NCBI GenBank assembly: GCA_964489525.1
Contig: CAZAYY010000022.1
Span: 1 to 63,274, forward strand
Source of the DNA: CAZAYY01 sp964489525
Lineage (GTDB): Bacteria > Chloroflexota > Anaerolineae > Anaerolineales > JABWBV01
Direction: 5' to 3'
Length of the DNA stretch: 63,274 bases
Within the stretch, counting starts at the first letter, position 1. Each line of letters begins with the position of its first letter. The position numbers and the translations under genes are program-made. The notes under the pieces were generated by a model. It worked only from the letters and a program-made list of their open reading frames with translations. It ran no database searches and was not told where the DNA came from. This document shows positions 20,730 through 30,223 of the stretch, piece by piece.

Positions 20730-23700
20730 CCCACCAATCCCCCGTTAAAACAAACGCCGCCGGGGTCCAGCCGGCGGCACAACCACAAAATGCCGGGAAA
20801 GCATCTGCGTCTGGCGCGTATTATAGCACAGGCCGCCTGGATGTCACCCTCTTATTAAATCACCTCGACCTGCCCGCCCTGGTGGAGCGCCTGGGCGGGG
20901 CGCTGCGCCGCGCTGGGGCGGGCTATCGCGGGCGCTGCCCCATTCACCAGGGCGACAACCCGACCAGTTTCGAGGTCTACCGGTTGAAGGCAGGCAGCGG
21001 GCAGGCTGAATGGCGCTGGCGCTGCCACACCCGCTGCAATGCTGGCGGCGATGCCATCGAGCTGGTGCAGCGTTTGAAAGGGCTGGACTTTTTAGAAGCG
21101 GCTGCCTTCCTGGCCGAGTACCAGGGCATTGCGCCCGCCGCGTTGGGCATGGCAGAAGCGGCAGCCAGCGAGCGCGCCCAAAAACGCCTGGCGCACGATG
21201 TGCTGGCGCAGGCGGCCCGTTATTATGCGGCGGCTTTGCAGGCCCACCCCCCGGCGCTGGCAACCCTGCAGCAGCGCGGCTTCAACCCCGAAACCATCCG
21301 CCAGGCGGGCTGGGGCTTTTCGGACAGCGGGCCTGGCTTGCAGCATTTCCTGGCACAGCAGGGCGCCGACCTGGAGCAAGCCGCCCTGCTTGGGCTGCTG
21401 CGCCGCGATGGCTGCGATTTTACCGCCAACGCCAGGGGCAAGGCTGCCTCGCCAGCGGGCTACCTGGTGATGGCGCACCGGGTGGGCGAGCGGGTGGCAT
21501 ACTTTTCCGCCCGGGCGCTCACCCCGCCGGGCCAGATGCCCGATCCCGGCGACAAAAGCCGCAACCTGCCCGGTGAGCGCCAGCTTTACTGGGCTGTGGC
21601 GCCGGGCGACCCGGACCTGGTGATTGTGGAGGGCCCGCTGGATGCCGAGTCGCTGCGCCAGTGGGGCATCTCTGCCCTGGCGCTGTGTGGGCTGGGCAGC
21701 ATTCCGCCGGACGACCTGGAGCGCATCCGCCGCTGCCGCTCGGTGACCCTTTCCTTAGATAACGATTTGCTGGCAGCCAGCCAGCCAACCGCCGGGGAGC
21801 AGGAAGCCCGCAAGATTCGCGAGCGCGACGAGCAAACCCAGCAGCGGTTGTGCGCCCAGCTTGGTCCGCTCACCCTGGTGGCTGCCAACCTGCCGCACAA
21901 AGATTGGAACGAAGCCCTGCAGTCCGGGTTGGCAGCCGGGCAGGTGCGCAGCCTGCTGGCCGGGCAAAGCAGCCCCTGGATTGAGCTGCGCATCCGCAAA
22001 CTGGGCGAGGCTGCCCCCACCGAGCTTGGGGCGCTCACCCAGGAGATTGCGGCCATGCTCCAAAAGCTGGACGCCGCGGCAGCCCAACGCTACTTAACCC
22101 GGGCTGCCAAAGCCCTGGGGGTGCCCGCCCGGCAGTTTGCCCGGTTGGCGGCTGCCCAGGCCGAACCGGAATCTGAGGGGGTTGCAGCCGTGGTGAATGG
22201 GCGGCTGCACTACATGGGCCAGGCTTTGGGCAATTTCCAGGCGCAAATTGTGCGCGAGCTGAGCGTGAGCGATGGGGTGAACCCGCCCCGGGTGGAGTAT
22301 GAAATCCGCGGCAGCCTGGCGAACGGCGAGCCGCTGCCCACGCTGTGCATCGAAGCCACGCAGTTCCCCAAGCTGGAATGGGTGGCGCGCCACTGGGGCG
22401 CCCGGGTCATTTTGCAGGTCGCTCCCAGCCAGGCTTTCCTGGTGGGGCGCGCCATTCAGTATGTTTCGCTGCCCACCATCCGCCGCGAGCAGCTTTTCAC
22501 TTACACCGGCTGGACCACCCTGGGCGGACAGCGGGGCTTTTTATCTGCCAGCGGCTTTTTGAACGCCGCCGGGCTGGATGATTCCATCCTGGTGGATTTG
22601 GGGGTGAACAACCTGAAGCACTACTCGCTGGCAGCCCCGCCGGTGGACCCGCAGGCGCGCAGCCAGGCGGTTGCCGCCAGCCTGGACTTTTTGCGGCTGG
22701 GGCCGCGCCAGGTGACCGCACCGCTGTGGGCAGCCATGTTTGCCGCCCCGCTGACCGAGGTGCGCCCGCTTAACGCGGTGATTGCGGTGTATGGCAGCAC
22801 CCAATCGGGCAAATCCACCATTACCCACCTGGCGCTGACCCACTTTGGCCGCGATTTTATCAAAGAGCATGGCTACAACGCCCCGGCGGATTGGGTCTCC
22901 ACCCCAACCGCGCTGGAAGGCTGCATGTTTCTTACCAAGGACTGTGTGATGGTGATTGACGACTTTGCCCCGCAGTTTACCAGCCAGGCGGAGGCGCAAA
23001 ACATCCGCAGGGCTGCGGCTTACGTGGTGCGTTCGGTGGGCAACCGCTCGGCCCGCAGCCGCTCGCGCGCCGACCTTTCCCAGCAGGTGACCCGCATTCC
23101 GCGCAGCCTGGTGATCATGACTGCCGAAGACAGCCTGCCGGGCCAGGGCATTGCGGGCCGGATGGTGTATGTGGCGATGCAGCGCGGCGATATTTTGCCC
23201 GACCCGGAAAAAGGCATTGGCGCCAACCCGCACCTGGACGATTTGCAGCAGCGCGCCCAGGCAGGCCTGCTCAACCAGGCCATGAGCCTGTACATCCAGT
23301 ACCTGGCCGGGCATTGGGACGAGGTCTCCAGCCAGTTTGCCGGGATGGTCGAAGCCTCTGGCGATTGGGCGCGGGGGCAGGGTGGGCTGCAAAACCGGCT
23401 GCCGGATGCCTTTGGGGTGCTGAACGCCGCCCAACGCCTGGCGCTGAACATTTTTGAGCGGCTGGGCTTGCTGCCCGCTGCCGAAGCCAGCCGCCTGGCG
23501 GAAGAAAACCAGGCCGCCCTGCTGGACGTGATTGCCAACCAGGCTGAGCGCGTGGCTGCTGAGTCGCCGGTGGTCAAGCTGTTCACGGCGCTGCACTCGC
23601 TGCTGGCAGCCAAAAAGGTTTACCTTGAACCGCGCCGGAACCCCTCCAGCTACAACAGCCCCTACAACGCCGAGAAAATCGGCTGGTACGATGGCGACAT

Positions 23701-23971
23701 CATCTACCTGGACACGCACCTGGCTCTGGCCAGCGCAATTGCGTTTTACCAGGACCTGCGCCAGAACCTGGATATTTCCACCGAGGCCCTGCAGCGCCAG
23801 GTTGCCCAAATCCCGGGTTTGCTGTCCGAGCGCGACAGCGATGGCCGGCACATCCGGGTGGTGAAGAAACTGGGCGGCGAAACCCGGCGGGTGCTGGCCC
23901 TGAGCAGACCCTTCATCCGCGACCGCTTCGGCCTGGACATCTCCAACACCGCCGCCGAATTTAATTTCTAG
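20726..23971 (+). CDS. CHC2 zinc-finger/TOPRIM primase fused to a P-loop ATPase
   Basis: A 1081-residue replication protein. A DnaG-type zinc finger has C71, H74, C100 and C104 (CPIH and CHTRC). A TOPRIM fold follows with VIVEGPLDAES and the acidic LSLDND. The C-terminal half is a helicase-like ATPase (DUF927-like) with Walker A GSTQSGKST at about residues 690-698 and Walker B MVIDDF about 60 residues later. Such primase-helicases replicate phage, plasmid or integrative-element DNA. The gene overlaps the recombinase end by 4 bases, so integration and replication functions are coupled. No frameshift seen. The ATPase family assignment is less sure than the primase part. Confidence 0.85.
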   Translation: MTHQSPVKTNAAGVQPAAQPQNAGKASASGAYYSTGRLDVTLLLNHLDLPALVERLGGALRRAGAGYRGRCPIHQGDNPTSFEVYRLKAGSGQAEWRWRCHTRCNAGGDAIELVQRLKGLDFLEAAAFLAEYQGIAPAALGMAEAAASERAQKRLAHDVLAQAARYYAAALQAHPPALATLQQRGFNPETIRQAGWGFSDSGPGLQHFLAQQGADLEQAALLGLLRRDGCDFTANARGKAASPAGYLVMAHRVGERVAYFSARALTPPGQMPDPGDKSRNLPGERQLYWAVAPGDPDLVIVEGPLDAESLRQWGISALALCGLGSIPPDDLERIRRCRSVTLSLDNDLLAASQPTAGEQEARKIRERDEQTQQRLCAQLGPLTLVAANLPHKDWNEALQSGLAAGQVRSLLAGQSSPWIELRIRKLGEAAPTELGALTQEIAAMLQKLDAAAAQRYLTRAAKALGVPARQFARLAAAQAEPESEGVAAVVNGRLHYMGQALGNFQAQIVRELSVSDGVNPPRVEYEIRGSLANGEPLPTLCIEATQFPKLEWVARHWGARVILQVAPSQAFLVGRAIQYVSLPTIRREQLFTYTGWTTLGGQRGFLSASGFLNAAGLDDSILVDLGVNNLKHYSLAAPPVDPQARSQAVAASLDFLRLGPRQVTAPLWAAMFAAPLTEVRPLNAVIAVYGSTQSGKSTITHLALTHFGRDFIKEHGYNAPADWVSTPTALEGCMFLTKDCVMVIDDFAPQFTSQAEAQNIRRAAAYVVRSVGNRSARSRSRADLSQQVTRIPRSLVIMTAEDSLPGQGIAGRMVYVAMQRGDILPDPEKGIGANPHLDDLQQRAQAGLLNQAMSLYIQYLAGHWDEVSSQFAGMVEASGDWARGQGGLQNRLPDAFGVLNAAQRLALNIFERLGLLPAAEASRLAEENQAALLDVIANQAERVAAESPVVKLFTALHSLLAAKKVYLEPRRNPSSYNSPYNAEKIGWYDGDIIYLDTHLALASAIAFYQDLRQNLDISTEALQRQVAQIPGLLSERDSDGRHIRVVKKLGGETRRVLALSRPFIRDRFGLDISNTAAEFNF

Positions 23972-23977
23972 GACGCG

Positions 23978-24006
23978 CGTGGTTACCACGTTACCACGTT
24001 ACCACG
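23978..24006. repeat. Three tandem TTACCACG repeats after the primase gene
   Basis: Three perfect head-to-tail copies of TTACCACG (23983-23990, 23991-23998, 23999-24006). The first is the right half of a 13-bp palindrome, CGTGGTTACCACG (23978-23990). They begin 11 bases after the primase stop. Iterons of an origin, a protein-binding site or part of an attachment site are all possible. Confidence 0.65.
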
Positions 24007-24036
24007 GGCAAAATGGCGGGTGGGGGGGAATAGTTG

Positions 24037-25128
24037 CTACCAAACCTTCCACCAGGGCTTTTTTTCCACTGGGGTTGATTCGCTTACAGGCCTCGTCCAA
24101 AGTCGGATCAAATTATCATCAGAACCACAAGCGATCAGCGTGCCATCTGGATTAAAAGCTACCGTATATATTGTCTGAGCCTCAACAGCTAGTACGGATG
24201 TTTCTTTCCATGTAGCTGTACTCAAAACAAGGATTGAAGCGGGATTATCCTTCGTAAGTAAAAGCAACGCCCCATCTGGACTGATTACAAGATTACCATC
24301 GCCGTTTACGGAAATTTCTTTTACCTTTTGGCCGCTGGGTATTTTCCAAATATGCAGGAGCGGATTCTTACCGCCATATCCGCTAGAAAGACTGATTAGA
24401 AGCTTGCCATTCGGATGCAACGCAAAACCACGTAGGTTGTCTGTGTGTGTCAAGACAGCTTCTTGGTTTCCACTTTGTGTATCCCACAACCTGATCGTTT
24501 TGTCAAAAGAACCAGATATCAGTAATTTGCCATCCAAAGTAAAGCTGATGGCTTTATAAACGCCTTTCGTATGCCCTTCTAATATGGCGTGCTGCTTCCC
24601 TGTGCTTACATTCCACAAATGTATTATATTTTCCTTGAGGGGGGAAACGGACGCGAGTGTCACCCCATCTGGGCTATATTCAAGACCAATCACTCCAATA
24701 TGCCCTCTTAATATTGCCTTCTCTTCCCAATTGCTGACATCCCAAATGCGAATTGTCTCATCCGAACAAGAGGCCAGCGACTTTCCATCAGGACTAAAAG
24801 CGATATTACTAACAAAGTCGTTGTGGTTTACTAATGACGCCCGTAATTTCCTGGATTCCATATCCCAAATACGAATTGTTTTATCGGGGGAACATGAGGC
24901 TAAAAACGCCCCATTTGGGCTAAATTTCAGCGATTTTATAAGTGCTGTGTGTCCCTCGAAGCGGCAAATTAGTTTGCCTTCATTAGTATCCCAAATGCGT
25001 ATTACTGGATCCTTAGAAGGAATCACCCCACAACCCGAAGCTAGGGTCTTTCCATCTGGGCTAAAAGCAATTTGAGATACTCCATCGGTGTGATTTTTTA
25101 GAACAGCTCTTAAACTTATGTCGTTCAC
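24037..25128 (-). CDS. WD40 repeat beta-propeller protein
   Basis: A 363-residue soluble protein made almost wholly of WD40 repeats. Seven or eight blades can be counted, most with the SPDGKTLAS...IRIWD pattern; blades six and seven are degenerate. The C-terminus is the short tail EKKPWWKVW. There is no signal peptide and no attached effector domain, so it is probably a scaffold or sensor partner. It is followed in transcription order by nothing and preceded by the TOTE-type helicase on the same strand, 333 bases apart. The convergent element operon ends 65 bases from its stop. Codon use is more AT-rich than in the element genes beside it, suggesting a separate origin. Confidence 0.88.
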   Translation of the reverse strand: MNDISLRAVLKNHTDGVSQIAFSPDGKTLASGCGVIPSKDPVIRIWDTNEGKLICRFEGHTALIKSLKFSPNGAFLASCSPDKTIRIWDMESRKLRASLVNHNDFVSNIAFSPDGKSLASCSDETIRIWDVSNWEEKAILRGHIGVIGLEYSPDGVTLASVSPLKENIIHLWNVSTGKQHAILEGHTKGVYKAISFTLDGKLLISGSFDKTIRLWDTQSGNQEAVLTHTDNLRGFALHPNGKLLISLSSGYGGKNPLLHIWKIPSGQKVKEISVNGDGNLVISPDGALLLLTKDNPASILVLSTATWKETSVLAVEAQTIYTVAFNPDGTLIACGSDDNLIRLWTRPVSESTPVEKKPWWKVW

Positions 25129-25461
25129 GTTTTCTCTCCTTTTTAAATTCGCTAGTGGACACCGTTACATGCTCTACGTGATGCTCGCGCGCTGTGAATA
25201 TCCGGGTAATGTGCGCCACCTAAGGATGTAGATATGCCTCCGTTTAGTGGTGAAATGAGACGAATTTTCTCAGAGTGCAATTATGTGATTGTTTACTTTA
25301 ATTGTATATGGGTTTGCTAAAAGCAAACCGCCTTTTCCCCATCACTTTCCGGGCACAAGCAAGGTATGATGTTGAACGGTCTGGCGCAGAGGTATGGGCT
25401 GTCAAAGAAACTGGCAGCGGGAGATATGCACGGCAGAGAGGAAAGCGGAGCAGGAGTAAAC
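25129..25461. other. Spacer between helicase and WD40 genes with a hairpin
   Basis: 333 bases without a convincing gene. GGTTTGC (25311-25317) and GCAAACC (25323-25329) form a perfect 7-bp stem with a 5-base loop, followed on the plus strand by GCCTTTT. A weak terminator or a regulatory hairpin in the leader of the WD40 gene is possible. The rest shows no clear repeat. Confidence 0.4.
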
Positions 25462-27957
25462 TTATAACTCCCCCAAAGCCAACTGAACTGGCTTACTTTT
25501 TTCTTGAAGCTCAATCTCATACCCCAAAGCCTGGTAGCCAGTTTTACGCCTAGCGTGCATTCTCGCCAAAACGGGTACTTCAAAGTCCACGTAATCGTAA
25601 ATAATCACTTCCTTTTTTGCCGCGTTCAAACGATGCAAACGGCCAGCATACTGCGTCAACGTACCTCGCCAGGAGATTGGTAAGGCCAGGAACAGTGTGT
25701 CCAGCCGCTCATCGTCGAAGCCTTCTCCGAGATATCGGCCTGTCGCTAAAATTACCCGCGATAGGTCAGCCGGAATATTGGCAATTTGCTCTGCTAACTG
25801 CCGGCGCTGCTTTTTACCCATTCCGCCCTTCATCACAAATACATGCGCAACTTTCTCGACCAAGAGCATTGCCAGTGCTTCCAGGTGTTCCCGGCGTTCA
25901 GTTAATAATATAGGGAAGCGGTGCGCTCGGACCGCAACAGCAACATCTTCTACGATCATCCGGTTCCGATCATCGTCATTTGCAAGCAGGGTATAGATTT
26001 CTTGAAATGAGGGGTTTGTTGAATTCTGTAGATAGGTTGGTAACCGAAAATTGGTAGGACGAACAATCACCTTGTGATCAAAGGGTCGTTTATCTGCCTG
26101 AGAACGATCGCTGACTTTATATCGCACCTGGCCGCATTGCATAAAAATGATTGGATGATGCCCATCTTTGCGGGTTACCGTAGCCGAAAGACCGGTAAGA
26201 TATCTGGCTTTGCTTTGCCGGATCACCTGTTCAAAACTGACTGCCGAAATGTGGTGGCACTCGTCAACGATTACATAACCATAATTTCTGATATTGTCGC
26301 TGACAACTCCATCCTGGTAAAGGCTTTGGATCATGGCAACATCAAGCTGCCCATTTGGTTTGTGTTTGCCGCCGCCAATTTGACCGATCTGTTTGGGTGC
26401 GATTTCAAGAAACTGGCTCAATGACTGGACCCATTGGTCAAGCAACTGGCGGCGGTGAACAATGACCAGTGTGTTTACCTGACGGTGGGCGATCAGATAG
26501 GCAGCAACGACTGTTTTCCCGAAAGCCGTTGAAGCGGCCAAAACACCCATCTCATGCTTTAGTAAGGCATCGGCAGCTTGCTGCTGTTCATCGCGTAAAG
26601 CGCCGTGGAATTGAACATCCAACCGTGATCCAGTGCTGCGTTCGTCAGCCAGGGTTACCTTGATATTCAACGATTCCAGCAAGGCAAGTAGATCATCCTG
26701 GCAGCCCCGCGGAAGTCCCAGATGTTTTGGAAAATCCTCGCAGCAACTAATGATCCGAGGTTTGCCGAAAGTGGACAACCGCAATCCCTGTGCCTGGTAG
26801 AATTCTGGGTTTTGAAAGGCGGCCAGGCGAATCAGCCGGTTGCGTAACGAGGGTGATAACTCGGCTTTTGGAATATAGATTTGATTGCCCAACACCAGAT
26901 TAAGTTGTTCTGGCATTCGCCCAGCAATTGGCTGTTCGGCGTGTTTTCTGGATGGGGGCATGGCCCAGGGCCGATCATCATCTTCATAAGTCACAGGCAA
27001 CCGAATACCCAACAGATCTTCTTGTTTCTCAACACGCCTGAGAACGGCATCCACCTCAGAACGGGTCATTCGATGCAAAGATGCAAGAAAAGCCCATTGA
27101 TCAGGGTATGGGATAACCTGATCGTTTACAAATACACTGTTGCCATTCTCGCGTGGTTTCTTTTGCAGAGGTAGGGCAATCAAGTTGCCGAAGCCTCCTC
27201 TGGGCAACGTATCCTGGCTGGGGAAGAAACGGTCATAGGAGTCTAGCCCGATCTCTGGGCGGCGTTCCATCGTTTGAGAAAGAATGTAAGCCCCCATTTG
27301 GCGTGCTAATGGTGCAGGAATTGGTTCAGCGAAGAATATCCAAATATGCCCTCCGATACCGGAGCGCGATTTTTCCAATCCAGCAGGAATATTCAATAGC
27401 GAACAAGTTTCCAAGAAAGCTTTCGCATCATCCTGCCAGGATGCCTTGTCGAAATCCACTGCCAGAAACCAGCAAGTTTCGTCGGGCAGCATGGGATAAA
27501 CGCCGATTGTGAAGTCGCGCCATGATCGATCCTGGGGATCAACACCTTGCAGATGGTTGCGAACGACCAAATCCGTCACTGGTTGAAATTCGCGATGCCC
27601 GCAATCCTCACAGCGTATTTTGGGCTTCTCGCAAATTCCGCTGACCCATTCATTACCACACACTGGCTGGTAACCCTTCTTGCCTGTCTTGACGCTCTCA
27701 AAACGCCTGGGGTACACATCCTCTCGCCCACGGAACAAGCTTCGGAAAAGGGCAATCTTGTCCTCTTGCAGTGATTGATGGGTAACAGGTGGTCGGTGGG
27801 TTTTCTGTCCAAGTGTTTGGATTGGCTGGAATTGATTCGTTTTCTCATTTTGTAATTCTGCCAGGCGTGCCAACAATGCTAACCGGCGGCTTTCAAGTTC
27901 GGCCAATTCAGATTTTGCATCAGCGATCAAGCGGTCAATTTCATTAGGTGATTTCAT
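25462..27957 (-). CDS. TOTE-type archaeo-eukaryotic primase fused to a DEAD/DEAH helicase
   Basis: An 831-residue protein. Residues 5-38 form a coiled coil. A zinc site is formed by C100, C109, C116 and C119. The AEP primase core has the acidic pair D168/D170 in LAVDFD and the H204 motif SGIGGHIWIF. A superfamily 2 helicase follows with Walker A STAFGKT, DECHH and the late motifs LATGRYLGEGFDD and QYAGRLHR. This fusion is the hallmark of TOTE conflict-system proteins, considered defence or element-conflict factors. Its neighbours are a WD40 protein and an AbiE-like pair. All motifs are intact. The biochemical role is not established from sequence. Confidence 0.88.
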   Translation of the reverse strand: MKSPNEIDRLIADAKSELAELESRRLALLARLAELQNEKTNQFQPIQTLGQKTHRPPVTHQSLQEDKIALFRSLFRGREDVYPRRFESVKTGKKGYQPVCGNEWVSGICEKPKIRCEDCGHREFQPVTDLVVRNHLQGVDPQDRSWRDFTIGVYPMLPDETCWFLAVDFDKASWQDDAKAFLETCSLLNIPAGLEKSRSGIGGHIWIFFAEPIPAPLARQMGAYILSQTMERRPEIGLDSYDRFFPSQDTLPRGGFGNLIALPLQKKPRENGNSVFVNDQVIPYPDQWAFLASLHRMTRSEVDAVLRRVEKQEDLLGIRLPVTYEDDDRPWAMPPSRKHAEQPIAGRMPEQLNLVLGNQIYIPKAELSPSLRNRLIRLAAFQNPEFYQAQGLRLSTFGKPRIISCCEDFPKHLGLPRGCQDDLLALLESLNIKVTLADERSTGSRLDVQFHGALRDEQQQAADALLKHEMGVLAASTAFGKTVVAAYLIAHRQVNTLVIVHRRQLLDQWVQSLSQFLEIAPKQIGQIGGGKHKPNGQLDVAMIQSLYQDGVVSDNIRNYGYVIVDECHHISAVSFEQVIRQSKARYLTGLSATVTRKDGHHPIIFMQCGQVRYKVSDRSQADKRPFDHKVIVRPTNFRLPTYLQNSTNPSFQEIYTLLANDDDRNRMIVEDVAVAVRAHRFPILLTERREHLEALAMLLVEKVAHVFVMKGGMGKKQRRQLAEQIANIPADLSRVILATGRYLGEGFDDERLDTLFLALPISWRGTLTQYAGRLHRLNAAKKEVIIYDYVDFEVPVLARMHARRKTGYQALGYEIELQEKSKPVQLALGEL

Positions 27958-28031
27958 AGTGGTTTGTGAGGTGATTATAACAAAACGCTTTTGAGTGGGT
28001 GGCCCAATCCAATAATAAATTCAGGCTTTAC

Positions 28032-28060
28032 TGATATAATTATTTTCAGCAAATGCTGAA
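28032..28060 (+). promoter_or_regulatory. Extended -10 promoter and operator of the AbiE-like operon
   Basis: TGATATAAT (28032-28040) is a perfect extended -10. Five bases later comes a 16-bp inverted repeat, TTCAGCA-AA-TGCTGAA (28045-28060), which covers the expected start of transcription. It lies 10 bases before the antitoxin ATG, and no Shine-Dalgarno site is present. Autorepression by the AbiEi protein is the likely role. Confidence 0.65.
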
Positions 28061-28070
28061 ATAGTGATAA

Positions 28071-29117
28071 ATGATGAAAATAAAACCCATCGAGCAAGCT
28101 GCAATCACTGCCCTGCAGGAATGCCTGGAGAAAATTCCTTTCCTGCAAATGGGCCGGATTGAAAATCCCAACACGAATCTTGGGAGTGAAATCCGGATTG
28201 AGATCCGCGCCCAGGGACAACCCCGCCTGCTCTTGGCGCAGGTGAAAAACAACGGCCAACCCCGGCTGGCGCGCCTGGCGGTTTATGAGCTAAAAGATCG
28301 CCTGGCAGGGAAAGCGGATGCTTACGGCATCTTCATCGCCCCTTATATTTCACCGAACGCCGCGAAAATCTGCGAAGATGCCGGCATTGGCTACCTGGAC
28401 CTGGCCGGGAACTGCCTGCTGTCTTTTGAGACAATTTACATTCGCCAGACTGGCGCTGCCAACCCCAAAGTGCAAAAACGAGATTTGCGCTCGCTGTATT
28501 CCCCAAAAGCAGAGCGTATTTTGCGTGTCCTGCTGAACGAACCGCGGCGTATCTGGAAAACGGCTGAACTGGCGCAGGCGGCGGAGGTTAGTTTCGGTCA
28601 GGTGGCGAATGTTAAAAAACTACTGCTTGATCGAGAATGGCTGCGGCTAGAAACCGATGGCATGCGCCTGGGGAACCCAACCGCGCTGCTGGATGAATGG
28701 GCGCAAACCTACAACTTCCGGCGCAACCAGGTCATAGATTGTTATGCGCTGGCTGAAATCCCAGAGATTGAGGCGCTGTTGGCAGAGGCTTGCCAGCAGC
28801 GGGGCATCCGGTACGCGTTAACCAGCTTTTCCAGCGCGGCAAGGCTTGCCCCGATGGTGCGCTACCCAAAAGCAAGTGTTTATGTGGATGGGGATATTGA
28901 ACCGCTTGTCAAAGAATTGGATTGGAAACCTGTTTCCAGTGGGGCGAATGTCAGCATCCTGTATCCCTATGACAGTGGTGTGTTTTCCGGTGCCAGGGAT
29001 GTGGATGAAATCACCATAACCGCTCCAGTGCAAACATTTCTGGATTTGCAAAGTATGCGCGGGCGCGGCCAGGAAGCAGCCCAGGCTGTGCGCAAGGAGA
29101 TGGAGAAAAAATGGTAG
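28071..29117 (+). CDS. AbiEi-like antitoxin/regulator of an AbiE-type pair
   Basis: A 348-residue protein with an N-terminal nuclease-fold-like region (about residues 10-125, LGSEIRIEIRAQGQPRLLLAQVKNN, AYGIFIAPYISP and IGYLDLAGNCLLSF), a winged helix (about 142-200, SPKAERILRVLLNEP and AELAQAAEVSFGQVANVKKLL) and a C-terminal domain ending TAPVQTFLDLQSMRGRGQEA. This pattern fits the larger AbiEi/transcriptional-regulator family associated with type IV toxin-antitoxin systems. It overlaps the nucleotidyltransferase gene by 7 bases. It is unrelated in length to the small AbiEi at 1151. Confidence 0.8.
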   Translation: MMKIKPIEQAAITALQECLEKIPFLQMGRIENPNTNLGSEIRIEIRAQGQPRLLLAQVKNNGQPRLARLAVYELKDRLAGKADAYGIFIAPYISPNAAKICEDAGIGYLDLAGNCLLSFETIYIRQTGAANPKVQKRDLRSLYSPKAERILRVLLNEPRRIWKTAELAQAAEVSFGQVANVKKLLLDREWLRLETDGMRLGNPTALLDEWAQTYNFRRNQVIDCYALAEIPEIEALLAEACQQRGIRYALTSFSSAARLAPMVRYPKASVYVDGDIEPLVKELDWKPVSSGANVSILYPYDSGVFSGARDVDEITITAPVQTFLDLQSMRGRGQEAAQAVRKEMEKKW

Positions 29118-29938
29118 TTAAACGGAGTGATTACACTGCTGAGGCGGTTGAGGCAGCCCGCAGCGTATTGTTAGAGTTGTCGCATCTATTGGGAGAATAT
29201 CAGGAGAGTATGGTGATTGTGGGCGGTTGGGTACCGCAGCTTTTGCTTAGCCAGGCGCCTCGCCAGCATGTAGGCAGTTTTGATGTGGATGTTGCCCTGG
29301 ATCACCGCAGCCTGCGAGAGATAGGCTACAAGACGATCGGCCAGCTTCTCTCAAGCCGGGGCTATCGCCAGGGTGAGCAGCCGTTCACCTTTTTCCGCAC
29401 TGTGCAAATGGGCGAAAAAACTTTTGAAGTAGAAGTGGATTTTTTGGCAGGCGAGTATTCCGGCACAAACCGCGCCCACCGTACGCAAAAAGTTCAGGAT
29501 TTGCGCCCACGAAAAGCACGGGGCTGCGACCTGGCTGTTAGCCTGGCTACCGAGGTTTCCCTGAGCGGCACCCTTCCCGATGGAGGTTCGGACACAACCG
29601 TGGTGCGCGTGGCTTCAATCGTTCCCTTTTTGGTGATGAAAGCCATGGCGCTGGCGGGTAGGCTGATGGAAAAAGATGCCTGGGACATTTACTACTGTAT
29701 TCGTTACTACCCAGGTGGAGTGAACCAGGTTGCCGAAGAATTCCGCCCGCACCTTGGAAATCGCCTGGTGCAGGAAGCCCTTGCCAAGATTTCCGAGAAA
29801 TTTGCCTCGCCCAACCACGTTGGGCCCAAGCACGTCGCCGACTTCGAAGACGTTTCCGACCCAGATGAGCGCGCTCGCTACCAGCGAGATGCCTTCGAGC
29901 GCGTGAATGCACTGATTTCAAAGCTGCAGGAATCCTAA
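29111..29938 (+). CDS. AbiEii-like nucleotidyltransferase toxin
   Basis: A 275-residue protein with a nucleotidyltransferase core: G38-G39 in VIVGGW and the acidic pair D58/D60 in GSFDVDVALD. Another acidic strand follows in FEVEVDFL. AbiEii-type enzymes add nucleotides to RNA, in known cases tRNA, and stop growth after phage infection. It overlaps the antitoxin gene and is its probable partner. Catalytic residues are intact, unlike the eroded toxin at 1732. The last 80 residues are helical and charged. Start at 29111 in the overlap. Confidence 0.8.
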   Translation: MVVKRSDYTAEAVEAARSVLLELSHLLGEYQESMVIVGGWVPQLLLSQAPRQHVGSFDVDVALDHRSLREIGYKTIGQLLSSRGYRQGEQPFTFFRTVQMGEKTFEVEVDFLAGEYSGTNRAHRTQKVQDLRPRKARGCDLAVSLATEVSLSGTLPDGGSDTTVVRVASIVPFLVMKAMALAGRLMEKDAWDIYYCIRYYPGGVNQVAEEFRPHLGNRLVQEALAKISEKFASPNHVGPKHVADFEDVSDPDERARYQRDAFERVNALISKLQES

Positions 29939-29998
29939 AGCGGCATACCCTCTCAACATATAAACCATCCTTTGTAATGTCCCCCCTTGGGGGCACCT

Positions 29999-30027
29999 AA
30001 AAATCGCCGGGATGACCGGCGATTTTT
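29999..30027. terminator. Rho-independent terminator, repeat copy 1
   Basis: AAAAATCGCCGG and CCGGCGATTTTT form a 12-bp stem around GATGA, with A-tract and T-tract on either side, so it can act in both directions. It lies 60 bases after the AbiEii-like stop and probably ends that operon. Confidence 0.85.
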
Positions 30028-30194
30028 GATTTAACCGTAAACCTGCTCAACGTCGCGCCAGCTGACCAGGCTGCCAGCGCTAATTGGCACAATTTGTACA
30101 AATCCGCAATCCAAATGCATATTTGTACAAACTCATCCCCCACCCGCTCGCCCGATAACCCATTTTACATCGTTACCCCCCCTTGGGGGCACCT

Positions 30195-30223
30195 AAAAAT
30201 CGCCGGGATGACCGGCGATTTTT
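30195..30223. terminator. Rho-independent terminator, repeat copy 2
   Basis: Same 12-bp stem and GATGA loop as in copy 1, 196 bases further on, created by the tandem duplication. Confidence 0.8.

Noticed and set aside
22541..23989. Minus-strand open frame opposite the primase-ATPase
   Set aside because: Antisense to clear Walker motifs; composition is that of a shadow frame.
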